DNA of 58,998 bases from Phycisphaerae bacterium. GTDB lineage: Bacteria > Planctomycetota > Phycisphaerae > Sedimentisphaerales > SM23-30. This document shows positions 28,502-38,800 of this stretch, piece after piece. The first letter of the stretch is position 1. Every line of letters begins with the position of its first letter. The stretch spans positions 1 to 58,998 of the forward strand of contig JAEIOG010000022.1 in NCBI GenBank assembly GCA_016342495.1. The letters run 5' to 3'. The translations under genes and the position numbers were made by a program. Below the pieces are notes generated by a model. That model did not search any database. It was not told where the DNA came from and saw nothing but the letters and a program-made list of their open reading frames with translations.

Positions 28502-31000
28502 TTACAATTCAAGATGTTCTTTTATATAATTAATAAGGTTTTCTGGTTTCGCGATATTTAGAAGATTATCGCGAAAATCTTCGTGCATAATTTTCCTGGA
28601 TAACTTTGCGAAAATTTTCATGTGTTCTTTTGCCGCATCAGAATCGTTAATAGCCAGCAGAATGACTATATTAACAGGTTGACCATCGGAAGAATTCCAG
28701 TCTATGGGTTTGCTAAGCCTCAGTACAGCGATAGAGTTAGTCAAAACATGCTTACTCTTACAATGCGGAATCGCGATACCAAAACCAAATCCGGTTGAAT
28801 AAATCCCTTCTCGATCCCAAATAGCATTTTCTAATCCAACAGGATTTTCAGTTCGGCCATTAATATATATTTGATCTACCAGGGTCTTAATCGCCTGATG
28901 CTTGTCTTTTGCGCCAGAATCGGTAATTACCAGCGTTTCATGCACAATAGGCATTGCACAATTGATGTGACGAAAATCATTGAGCTGTTGGCGAACTCCA
29001 GCGATACTAGTACAATCACATACACAATCCAAAAGTTCTCTGCATTTATCAGGGTCACAGTTTTTAGTTTCAGCTGTTATAGCAGGGATACTCGCAAATG
29101 AAAGTGACAGTTCGTCAAAACCGATTCCAATTAATAATGGCAAAAATTCCAGCTGAGATGCCATCTCGCCACAGATGCCAACCCATCTCTTGGCTTCATG
29201 AACATCATCAACAATTTTTTTAAGCAATCGAATAAAAGAGGGATGAGCTGGAGTATAGATATCTTTGACATATTCATTGCCTCGGTCTGCCGCAAGAAAA
29301 TATTGAGCTAAATCATTTGTACCAATAGAAAAGAAATCACATTCTACCGCCAATTGATCGATAATAAAAGCCGTCGAAGGCACCTCAATCATAATACCAA
29401 CAGGCATCGTCTTATTAAATGGGATATTTTGATTTCCAAGCTCATCTTGTATTTCTAAAATAATTTTATTAACCCAGCGAATTTCTTCAACACTACAGAT
29501 CATAGGGACCATAAGATGAACATTACCAAAAGCTGAAGCCTTGATAATAGCGGCCAATTGCTCACGAAAGAAGGTTTCGTATTCTTTATATATACGCACC
29601 GCTCGATAACCAAGAAAAGGATTTTCCTCTGCGGGCAAAGGCATAAATGGCAATGGCTTATCGCCCCCGATATCAAGAGTGCGAATTATAAGCTTTTTCT
29701 CGCCAGCTAAATTTGCCGCTGTTTTATATATTTCAAATTGTTGTGATTCTGATGGAGCAGTTTGTTCTTGAGCAAAAAGAATTTCGGTTCGAAGCACCCC
29801 AATACCTTGAGCACCGGAACTAAGAGCGGTTTCGATTTCATGAATATTAATTGCATTAGCTGCAATTTCCATATTCCCATTAAAACCTGGACTGGTTTCG
29901 ATGGCCTGCCGGATCGCTTTCTGGCGGGAAACCTCAGTTTCCACCTGGCGATTATAATATTCAATAATTTCAGTCGTAGGATTTTCTACAACAATACCAA
30001 TTGTACCATCGACAATAATTTGTCTGTTAGCGACCAATGCAGGAACTTTAGCAACTGCCACTGTTGCAATGCCATAAGACCTTGCGATAATAACAGTGTG
30101 AGATGTACCTGTTGCTTCAGTCAGAATCAAACCTTTAAGATATTTACGGTCGAGTTTCAAAAACTCAGTAGGAGTCATATTTCTGGCTATACAAATTGAA
30201 GGTTCGCTTAGCATTAACTCCGATTCAATACAATTATCGCCATAAATTGCGCGGATTAATTGCGAAGAAACATCGTTTATATCCAGGCTTCGCTCTGCAA
30301 GTATCGAATTACCAGTTTCACTCAATGCTTTACAGAAAAATTCCGCAGTTTGTTTAATAGCATTGGCAGCAGAAAGGTTATTTTCAAAAATTAAACTTTT
30401 TATCTGATTGAAAAATTCAACATCATTAAGAATCGATAGATGGGTATCCATAATGCTTTGAACTTCATGATTATCTGAACTTGTGTTTCTCAGCTGGATC
30501 TTCAATTCATCAAATGCATTTATTACTTTTTCCTGCTCACATACAGCATCAACTTTTCCCGATTGATTAATAACTTCTGGAAAATCGCAGTTATCGATAA
30601 AAATAGCTTTACCGATACCAATTCCAGCTACGATTGCCTGACCAGGTAGAAAATCTATACCTAAATGCCTCAATGATGGATTCAGCTTAATCTCAGCGTC
30701 AGATTCCTGACAAGATTTGATAGGTGTGTCGGCACCAATAAGATTATCACAGAAAAGAGATTTCAATTTAACAATAGTACCTTCACCGCAATCATCTACT
30801 GCAACAGTACAGATATCATTTAACCTGATGTTAGCAGCAATGAGCGAAAGCACACTTTTAGCATTAGCTTGTTTGCCATTGCTCTGATTGGTCAAAATAA
30901 TTTCAGTATCAAAATTATTGACTTCTCTTTCGAGCCAACTGGCAGGACGAGCATGTAGTCCATGAGGAAGTGGGCAAGTAAATTCAAATTGATATTTCAT
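28502..31000 (-). CDS. PTS multiphosphoryl transfer protein (HPr-EI-IIA fructose-family fusion, FryA-like layout)
   Basis: 832 residues joining three PTS phosphocarriers. HPr (1-90) has GLHARPAS with active His16; enzyme I (about 115-680) has GTSHTVIIARSYG with active His301, the PEP-binding region GTNDLAQYFLAADRG (560-574) and the GICGEMAS cysteine at 610; IIA of the fructose family (about 695-832) has GIAIPHCKS with active His746. The fusion should carry phosphate from PEP to the separate IIB. The order HPr-EI-IIA and the length match E. coli FryA (831 residues) and differ from the IIA-HPr-EI proteins of other bacteria (family memory). There is no obvious strong Shine-Dalgarno sequence (AAAGAA). 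The gene follows the IIB gene after 137 bp. Confidence 0.92.
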   Translation of the reverse strand: MKYQFEFTCPLPHGLHARPASWLEREVNNFDTEIILTNQSNGKQANAKSVLSLIAANIRLNDICTVAVDDCGEGTIVKLKSLFCDNLIGADTPIKSCQESDAEIKLNPSLRHLGIDFLPGQAIVAGIGIGKAIFIDNCDFPEVINQSGKVDAVCEQEKVINAFDELKIQLRNTSSDNHEVQSIMDTHLSILNDVEFFNQIKSLIFENNLSAANAIKQTAEFFCKALSETGNSILAERSLDINDVSSQLIRAIYGDNCIESELMLSEPSICIARNMTPTEFLKLDRKYLKGLILTEATGTSHTVIIARSYGIATVAVAKVPALVANRQIIVDGTIGIVVENPTTEIIEYYNRQVETEVSRQKAIRQAIETSPGFNGNMEIAANAINIHEIETALSSGAQGIGVLRTEILFAQEQTAPSESQQFEIYKTAANLAGEKKLIIRTLDIGGDKPLPFMPLPAEENPFLGYRAVRIYKEYETFFREQLAAIIKASAFGNVHLMVPMICSVEEIRWVNKIILEIQDELGNQNIPFNKTMPVGIMIEVPSTAFIIDQLAVECDFFSIGTNDLAQYFLAADRGNEYVKDIYTPAHPSFIRLLKKIVDDVHEAKRWVGICGEMASQLEFLPLLIGIGFDELSLSFASIPAITAETKNCDPDKCRELLDCVCDCTSIAGVRQQLNDFRHINCAMPIVHETLVITDSGAKDKHQAIKTLVDQIYINGRTENPVGLENAIWDREGIYSTGFGFGIAIPHCKSKHVLTNSIAVLRLSKPIDWNSSDGQPVNIVILLAINDSDAAKEHMKIFAKLSRKIMHEDFRDNLLNIAKPENLINYIKEHLEL

Positions 31001-31137
31001 ATTATAAATTCTTTTTTAAAGAATAAGTAAAAAAACAGCTTTCATTTTCAGTTTGGACAATAAATACCCTGTACAAGGCAAACAAGAAATAATTTGTCCT
31101 GTATTAATAAACAAAATGGTTTTTCTAATTAGTCAGA
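31001..31137. other. Gap between IIB and HPr-EI-IIA genes with an inverted repeat
   Basis: 137 bp AT-rich spacer. GGACAA (31055-31060) and TTGTCC (31094-31099) form a 6 bp inverted repeat that could fold in the transcript. No gene or clear terminator seen; it may adjust relative expression of the PTS parts. Confidence 0.35.
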
Positions 31138-31437
31138 TCATTCAGGAGTCTTGGCAAAAATCGACTCTGGGTCTCTCAGAGCATCTTGGACCGCTACTTT
31201 AATTTTAGGAATATCATCAAATCTTTCTTCCATTTCCACCATGATGTCAACAGCGAAAATAACAGCATCAGCATTTTTAATGTCCGAAGCTGAAAGTTCG
31301 TTTTCTATACCCATTGCACCTTGTGTTTCAACTTTAATTTCATGACCAAGTTTTTTGGCTGTTTTTTCCAGTTGTTCAGCAGCCATATATGTATGAGCAA
31401 TGCCTGTCGGGCATGCGGTAATTGCTACATATTTCAT
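31138..31437 (-). CDS. PTS fructose-family IIB component
   Basis: 99 residues, a single cytoplasmic IIB domain of the fructose-mannitol family. ITACPTGIAHTYMAAE holds the phosphorylated cysteine Cys9; VETQGAMGIEN at about 36-46 is the other family signature. It takes phosphate from the IIA domain of the fusion protein and passes it to sugar bound by IIC. AAGGA lies 7 bases before the ATG, 14 bp after the IIC gene. Confidence 0.93.
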   Translation of the reverse strand: MKYVAITACPTGIAHTYMAAEQLEKTAKKLGHEIKVETQGAMGIENELSASDIKNADAVIFAVDIMVEMEERFDDIPKIKVAVQDALRDPESIFAKTPE

Positions 31438-31451
31438 ATTTAATTCCTTAT

Positions 31452-32504
31452 CTATTCAGTTGGAGCTTTTGTTAGTTTTTTTACCGTGTTGATTGCAATG
31501 GCTGTAACAGTGGTTCCTGCCAGGATTGCAATGATATACATAATACGATGATCTATAACTGGCAGAACAATTGGCCCTCCATGAGGCGCATGATTGCCAA
31601 CACTTCCAGACATTGCAATAACAGCAGCGGTCATAGAACCCAGCATAATACAAGGAATCACTCGGAATGGATCACTAGCAGCAAAAGGGATAGCACCTTC
31701 GGTGATACCCATCATTCCCATCCCTAAAGCAGCATAGCCAGCATCTCTTTCTTTTTCATCCCAGCGTTTTGGATTAATCAATGTTGCCAATCCCATTCCC
31801 AAAGGTGGAATACAAATAGCAGCCGCTACGCATCCCATAACAGCAAAATTGCCTTCTTTTAACATTGCAGCACCAAAGAAAAATGCTGCCTTATTGACAG
31901 GCCCGCCCATATCAAAAGCGATCATCGCTCCTAAAATCAATGCTAAGACAATCTGCGAACCAGCATTCATTGCACCCAGCCAATCTCCCAGTGAGGTCAT
32001 AATATTCGCTATTGGTATTCCAATAACTTTGAAAGTCAAAAAACCAATAATGGCAGATGAGACAATCGGAATAATCAAAATCGGCATTACGGGTTTAATG
32101 AATTTTGGCACTTTCCATTTTTTAATAAAATTCACCAAATGACCAGCAATTATACCAATAACCAAAGCCCCAAGGAAACCAGCACTAAGAGCGTCACCGC
32201 CATCGGGATTGGGGATTTTCCCAGCCATCATGCCGCCAATGAATCCAGAAACCAAAGCCGGTTTCCCCGCAATTGCATAAGCGATATAACCCGCCAGAAC
32301 AGGCATCATCAACCCAAAAGCGGTCACACCAATATCAAGGAGCAATTGCAATATGGGCATGCCAGTAAAATCAGGTCCTTTTTCACCCATTGGAGCAAAA
32401 GCAATCGCAATAGCGATTAAAATACCACCGCCAGCAATAAACGGGATCGCAAAGGATACGCCAGTAAGAATATATTGTTTGTGTTTCTGAAGGAAATCTT
32501 TCAT
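31452..32504 (-). CDS. PTS fructose-family IIC permease
   Basis: 350 residues, highly hydrophobic with about nine to ten membrane helices. Typical fructose-family IIC motifs are present: FIAGGGILIAIAIAFAP near the start, GFIGGMMAG and FLGALVIGIIAGH, AFDMGGPVNKAAFFFG in the middle, and MGITEGAIPFAASDPFRVIP near residue 275-295. It is a separate polypeptide, as in FryC or FrwC. First gene of the PTS-mannosidase operon; AAGGG is 10 bases upstream. Substrate cannot be read from sequence; context suggests mannose or a mannosyl compound rather than fructose. Confidence 0.93.
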   Translation of the reverse strand: MKDFLQKHKQYILTGVSFAIPFIAGGGILIAIAIAFAPMGEKGPDFTGMPILQLLLDIGVTAFGLMMPVLAGYIAYAIAGKPALVSGFIGGMMAGKIPNPDGGDALSAGFLGALVIGIIAGHLVNFIKKWKVPKFIKPVMPILIIPIVSSAIIGFLTFKVIGIPIANIMTSLGDWLGAMNAGSQIVLALILGAMIAFDMGGPVNKAAFFFGAAMLKEGNFAVMGCVAAAICIPPLGMGLATLINPKRWDEKERDAGYAALGMGMMGITEGAIPFAASDPFRVIPCIMLGSMTAAVIAMSGSVGNHAPHGGPIVLPVIDHRIMYIIAILAGTTVTAIAINTVKKLTKAPTE

Positions 32505-32895
32505 TAGTTCATAACCCTTGGAATATTATCTAACAATTGAATTTATCACTATTGTATTATATATTGTTTTCCAGTGCAGTATATAGTAAAATTAACTCAT
32601 TGATTGGATTATTGTAACATATACAAGATATGGTTAGAATCAGATAACAATACATTTCACCTGCCAACCCAATGATTGGCAGTGGCAATAATAATAAAAT
32701 CATCCCTGCTGTAAAATCTATCAGCGCGAGAAAATGCTATATACCAAAAATCACGCTTTACTAAAAAGCATGCTGGTTAAAACATGACATGCTCTAATAA
32801 CCAAACCCGACCACTACTTCAGAAGGCTAAACAACCTGCGAATTTCCAAGACAATCAGTTTTTATCGATTCAGCAGTGTTGATTTTGCTAAAATG
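32505..32895. other. Intergenic region between the giant surface gene and the PTS operon
   Basis: 391 AT-rich bases without a supportable gene. It must hold the promoter of the PTS operon; one TATAAT-like box lies on the minus strand near 32560 but lacks a convincing -35. A 7 bp inverted repeat (CTGCCAA 32661-32667, TTGGCAG 32676-32682) and a 6 bp one (AGCATG/CATGCT near 32768-32794) are possible regulator sites or 3'-end hairpins of the giant gene. No T-tract follows either. Confidence 0.6.
32661..32682. promoter_or_regulatory. Inverted repeat upstream of the PTS operon, possible operator
   Basis: CTGCCAA and TTGGCAG, 8 bases apart, about 157 bp before the IIC start. Could bind a sugar-responsive regulator or be a hairpin at the 3' end of the giant gene transcript. 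No regulator gene adjoins. Confidence 0.3.
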
Positions 32896-35800
32896 TTATG
32901 ATATTTTATTGAAAGGAAATAATTGCAAACCACCCTGGATTTCCTCAAACAATTTACTATTCATCAAATTCCCCGTTCCAGTTCTCCCCAAAAGATTCAC
33001 TCTTAAATCAAGACAATTAACACAAAGACTATCAATATCAATTTTATCATCGACAATAACTCTACCAAACATATCAGAACTCGCCCTGCCAGAGTCAAAA
33101 ACATTACTAAACAGCTTTTCATCATTATATTTGACAGCAGGACGCTGAGATACAGATAATAAAACTTCATCTATCATATTGTTCTCTATTGTGTCATTGA
33201 CAGCTCTGGAAACCGATTGTTCCATTATTTTTGGAACATCGGAAAATGTTTCACTATCTTCCTGAACAATTAAAGGCAATTCAACCGCCACTTCACTGGC
33301 CTGAATACTCATCATCGGCCCCGCTGTCTCGGATACTATTTCGAACTGCCGGGTATAATCATTTGCCAAAGACAAGCCAGAAACATCACGCATGGAATCA
33401 CCATTAATTATAAACTTATAGACCCCATCGGCTAATTGACCTGATGGGATATCCAAATTCACAATTGAAGTCCCGGCATTATAAACAGGTCTCAGACCAA
33501 TAGTATAATCATCAGCATCGCCTTCAATCTGGTTCGGACCAAAACTCAATAATGTATAATTTGAAACAGAAAGAGCATCAATCGCATTAATTGCTTCGCT
33601 AAAAATAACACTTATCTGATCAATATCAACATCACCCTGACCGCTATTATTAATAACAACAGGATTGGTATTTATTACCATAGGAGCGGTTTCATCTAAA
33701 CTGGAACCGATAAACTCATAAGCGCCAATATCGGCAAAGCCTGGCAAAAGATTATAAGCAATTTCGGTTACCTGGCTATCAAACTCACTACTATTAACTA
33801 ATTCATATTTACCTTTTCCGCTTGAAATGCCAATAATAGGATTTGCATTTGATGCTATATTTTCATAATAGGATTCTATTTTACCAGTGTCAAATAATGC
33901 CACCGCAAAATCCACATCACTGCCATCAGTTCTGCTGGTTGCATCCCATCTTATAACAACAACACCTGCCTGGGTTGTATCAATATAAATATTATCATCA
34001 GCACCGTTGGTATCAATATCACCCCAGTATGGAGCTATTACTGTATGATTTGACAGTTCCTGCACGCTGCTCGCATCGCTATACAAACTGGAATTACTGC
34101 CAAACTGAATAATACCGCTAGATGACACATAAATTCCGTCATAATCAATACCATAAAAATTAAATGATGAAGGCAAATCAAATGACCAGACATAATTTGC
34201 ACTACGCCAATTCATCGAATCACCTGTTTCGATAAAGCTGCCATCTGCATTAGCAAAATAATAGTCCACCGAGCCAGTATTATCAACACCAGGGTCATCT
34301 AAAACACTGCTAAAATCTATACCAGCATCAAACATCCAGCTATGGCCAGCATCAATTGCAGGGGAATTTTTAGATAAAACAAAATTATCATCAAGACCAT
34401 TATTAATATGTATTGCAGATTCCTGATAGCCAATAACTCCATCTGCACCATCAATATCAACAAATAATGGATCACTTTCGACACTACTGGAGTCCTGAGA
34501 ATAACTGTTTTGCCATTGTACTAAATCAGCATAATCAACTAAACCAACCCTGGCAATATATGAATTAATTGAGACGGTTCTATAGAATAAATTGTAATCA
34601 CTAGCAAGCCCAGTGTTACTGCCTGCTTCAATATTAATACAATGACCAGTGTCAATCATAAAAATATTATTTGCTAGTTTGACATCAGAGCTATTATTAT
34701 AAATTCTGACAGCATCGCCGATTGGCTGATAAATGGTATTATTAACTATTGATGCGCCAGCCTGGCCCTGATTTACTGTCAGGCCATAATCGCTGTTGGC
34801 ATAAATAATATTATTACTGATAGTGCCATTAAATCTATAGCCATTACCCGCGTTGATACCGGTACCATTGGAATAAGATTTATTTTCACTTACCAGACTG
34901 GAATAACCAGCATTAATACCTATAATATTATTATAAACCTGATTACCAACTACTGTTGCTGAACGGGAATAACCCGGATCGCCAGCATAAATACCAACTT
35001 CATTGCCATAGGATTCATTATATAATGCCCTGGCATCTCTAGTTACGTGGATACCATAATGATTAGCACCCTGATGGCCATAAACTTTATTACCCGTTAC
35101 CAAAACATTATATTCAGCATAGATACCCTCCCGATCATTACTAAATACCTCATTGTCGCTTAGCTGAACCGGGAAGGTTAAATTATTGCCTCTGGCGTAA
35201 ATACCAATGTCATTACCGGAAACATTATTAGATGTTACGGTCGCTATTGAATTATCAATATAAATACCATAGCTGTTATTGCCATATACATTATTGGTTT
35301 TTAATACCGGGCCAGATTGATTTTGGCTACCGCTAACATAAATACCATGATAGCCACCCGTAAATGACATATTCTCAATCACTACATTATCAGCATCAAG
35401 CAATTCTAATACATTACTGCCTGAGCTGATATCATTACGGTCAAACAAAGCTTCATGACCGGCTTCTGTTGGCCCTATGATTGCAACACCGGCATCGCTG
35501 CTGTCAATTACAAGATTATTGATAACATTATAAACACCACTATCGACATAAACGATATCGCCTGGACCCAGGTCATAAATATCAAGTAAGGCACTTAAGC
35601 TGGACATCGGGCTATTTGGGCTCTTGCCGCTATTGGTATTATCACCAGATGTTAATGTATACTCATTATCATCAAAATTAGAGTCATTCGCTATATTTAC
35701 ATAATAACTATTACTGCCCGGGGCGATCTGGAATATGCTGGATTCATCAGAAACATTTGGACCCGTATCGCTACTGATACGAACAATTATTTCCTCAGCA

Positions 35801-38800
35801 ACAACATTAGCATTCCAAATATAGCTTCCGGTACCATCAGATTCCAATTCCAGAGCGGAAGCAAAGACATGCCAGCTATTTCCAGTATCAGTTGAATATT
35901 CCAGGGTCATCACAATATCATCAATGACCGCTGCCAAACCAGAAGTTCGCCACGCAATATAAATCTCATTGCCATACTCATATTTATCCAATGCGATAGG
36001 GCTTATAATCTGGACAGTCTCTGGGGCACTGTTTGTTGCCTCGAAAGTATTGCCATAGCCACCTATATTAACCCTGTCGCCATTGGGGTACATCTCAAAT
36101 ATTTGTTCTTCGGTTGGTGAGCCACTATCAATCGCTTCAGAATTTATGCTTATATGGAAATTATCATCATCGCCAAAATTAGTGGATGAATCTATATCAT
36201 AGCCCAGAATATTGTCCGGACCATCAATATCTATAAACATTGGATTGCTATCATAGCTATGACGGTCAAAGCCCAGCTCATAATACCAGTCTGCCCGATT
36301 AGCTATAACGGTATCACCCCATTTAGCCACGTTGCCATCGGCTACTGTATGCAATACATTATAATCACTGGCAAAGCCCGCAAAACTGCCGATGGCTACA
36401 TTAATGCAATAGCCCGATTCGACAGATAAAATATTATTCTGCAGTTTGACATCAGAGCTATTATTATAAATTCTGACAGCATCGCCGATTGGCTGATAAA
36501 TGGTATTATTAACTATTGATGCGCCAGCCTGGCCCTGATTTACTGTCAGGCCATAATCGCTGTTGGCATAAATAATATTATTACTGATAGTGCCATTAAA
36601 TCTATAGCCATTACCCGCGTTGATACCGGTACCATTGGAATAAGATTTATTTTCACTTACCAGACTGGAATAACCAGCATTAATACCTATACTATTATTA
36701 TAAACCTGATTGCCAACTACTGTTGCTGAACGGGAATAACCCGGCTGGCCAGCATAAATACCAACTTCATTGCCATATGATTCATTATATAATGCTTTGG
36801 CATTATTACTCACATGAATACCATAATGATTAACTCCCTGATGGCCATAAACTTTATTACCCGTTACCAGAACATTATATTCAGCATAGATACCCTTCTG
36901 ATCATTACTAAATACTTCATTGTCACTTATCTGAACCGGGAAAGTCAAATTATGGGCCCTGGCATAAATACCAATATCATTACCGGAAACCTTATTAGAT
37001 GTTACGGTCGCTATTGAATTATCAATAAATATACCATAGCTGTTATTGCCATATACATTATTGGTTTTTAATACCGGGCCAGACTGATTCTGGCTGCCAG
37101 AAACGTAAATACCATGATAGCCACCCGTAAATGACATATTCTCAATCACTACATTATCAGCATCAAGCAATTCTAATACATTACTGCCTGAGCTGATATC
37201 ATTACGGTCAAACAAAGCTTCATGACCGGCTTCTGTTGGCCCTATGATTGCAACACCGGCATCGCTGCTGTCAATTACAAGATTATTGATAACATTATAA
37301 ACACCACTATCGACATAAACGATATCGCCTGGACCCAGGTCATAAATATCAAGTAAGGCACTTAAGCTGGACATCGGGCTATTTGGGCTCTTGCCGCTAT
37401 TGGTATTATCACCGGATGTTAATGTATACTCATTATCATCAAAATTAGAGTCATTCGCTATATTTACATAATAACTATTACTGCCTGGGGCGATCTGGAA
37501 TATGCTGGATTCATCAGAAACATTTGGTCCCGTATCGCTACTGATACGAACAATTATTTTCTCAGCAACAACATTAGCATTCCAAATATAACTTCCCGTC
37601 CCATCAGATTCCAATTCCAGAGCGGAAGCAAAGACATGCCAGCTATTGCCAGAATCAGTTGTATATTCCAGAGTCATCGTAATATTATCAATAACAGATG
37701 TTATACCTGAAGTTCTCCATGCAATATAAATATCATTACCATACTCGTATTTATCCAATGCTATAGGGCTGATAATCTGGACAGTCTCTGGGGCACTGTT
37801 TGTTGCCTGGAAAGTATTGCCATAGCCACCGATATTAACCCTGCCGCCATTGGGGTACATTTCAAATATCTGATCTTCAGTTGGTGCCCCACTGTCAATC
37901 GCTTCAGAATTTATGCCTATATGGAAATTATCATCATCACCAAAATTAGTGGATGAATCTATATTATAGCCCAGAATATTGTCCGGGCCATCAATATCTA
38001 TAAACATTGGATCACTATCATAACTATGACGGTCAAAGCCCAGCTCATAATACCAGTCTGCCCGATTAGCTATAACGGTATCACCCCATTTAGCTAAATC
38101 ACCTTCTGATGCTGTATGCAATACATTATAATCACTGGCAAAACCCGCAAAACTGCCAACGGCGACACTTATACAATAACCAGATTCGACAGATAAAATA
38201 TTATTCTGTAGCTTGACATCAGAGCTATTATTATAAATACTTACTGCATTACCCGCTGGATTATAGATTGTATTATTAATAATCGATACGCCAGTATAAC
38301 CTTGATTTACTATCAAGCCAGAATCGCTGTTGGCATAAATAATATTATTACTGATAGTGCCATTAAATCTATAGCCATTACCCGCGTTGATACCGGTACC
38401 ATTGGAATAAGATTTATTTTCACTTACCAGACTGGAATAACCAGCATTAATACCTATAATATTATTATAAACCTGATTACCAACTACTGTTGCTGAACGG
38501 GAATAACCCGGATCGCCAGCATAAATACCAACTTCATTGCCATAGGATTCATTATATAATGCCCTGGCATCTCTAGTTACGTGGATACCATAATGATTAG
38601 CACCTTGATGGCCATAGACTTCATTACCCATCACCAAAACATTATATTCAGCATAAATACCTTCTCGTTTATTACTGAATACTTCATTGTCGCTTATCTG
38701 AACCGGGAAGGTTAAATTATTGGCCCTGGCGTAAATACCAATATCATTTCCGGAAACTTCATTTGATGTTACTGTCGCTGAGGCATTATCGATATATATG

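Noticed and set aside
28502-31000. Treating the fusion as a nitrogen-type PTS regulator (PtsP)
   Set aside because: It has an HPr at the front and a fructose-type IIA at the end, and no GAF domain.
31138-32504. Naming the PTS genes as a fructose system (fruA/fruB)
   Set aside because: Family membership is clear but substrate is not; the mannosidase neighbour argues for mannosides.
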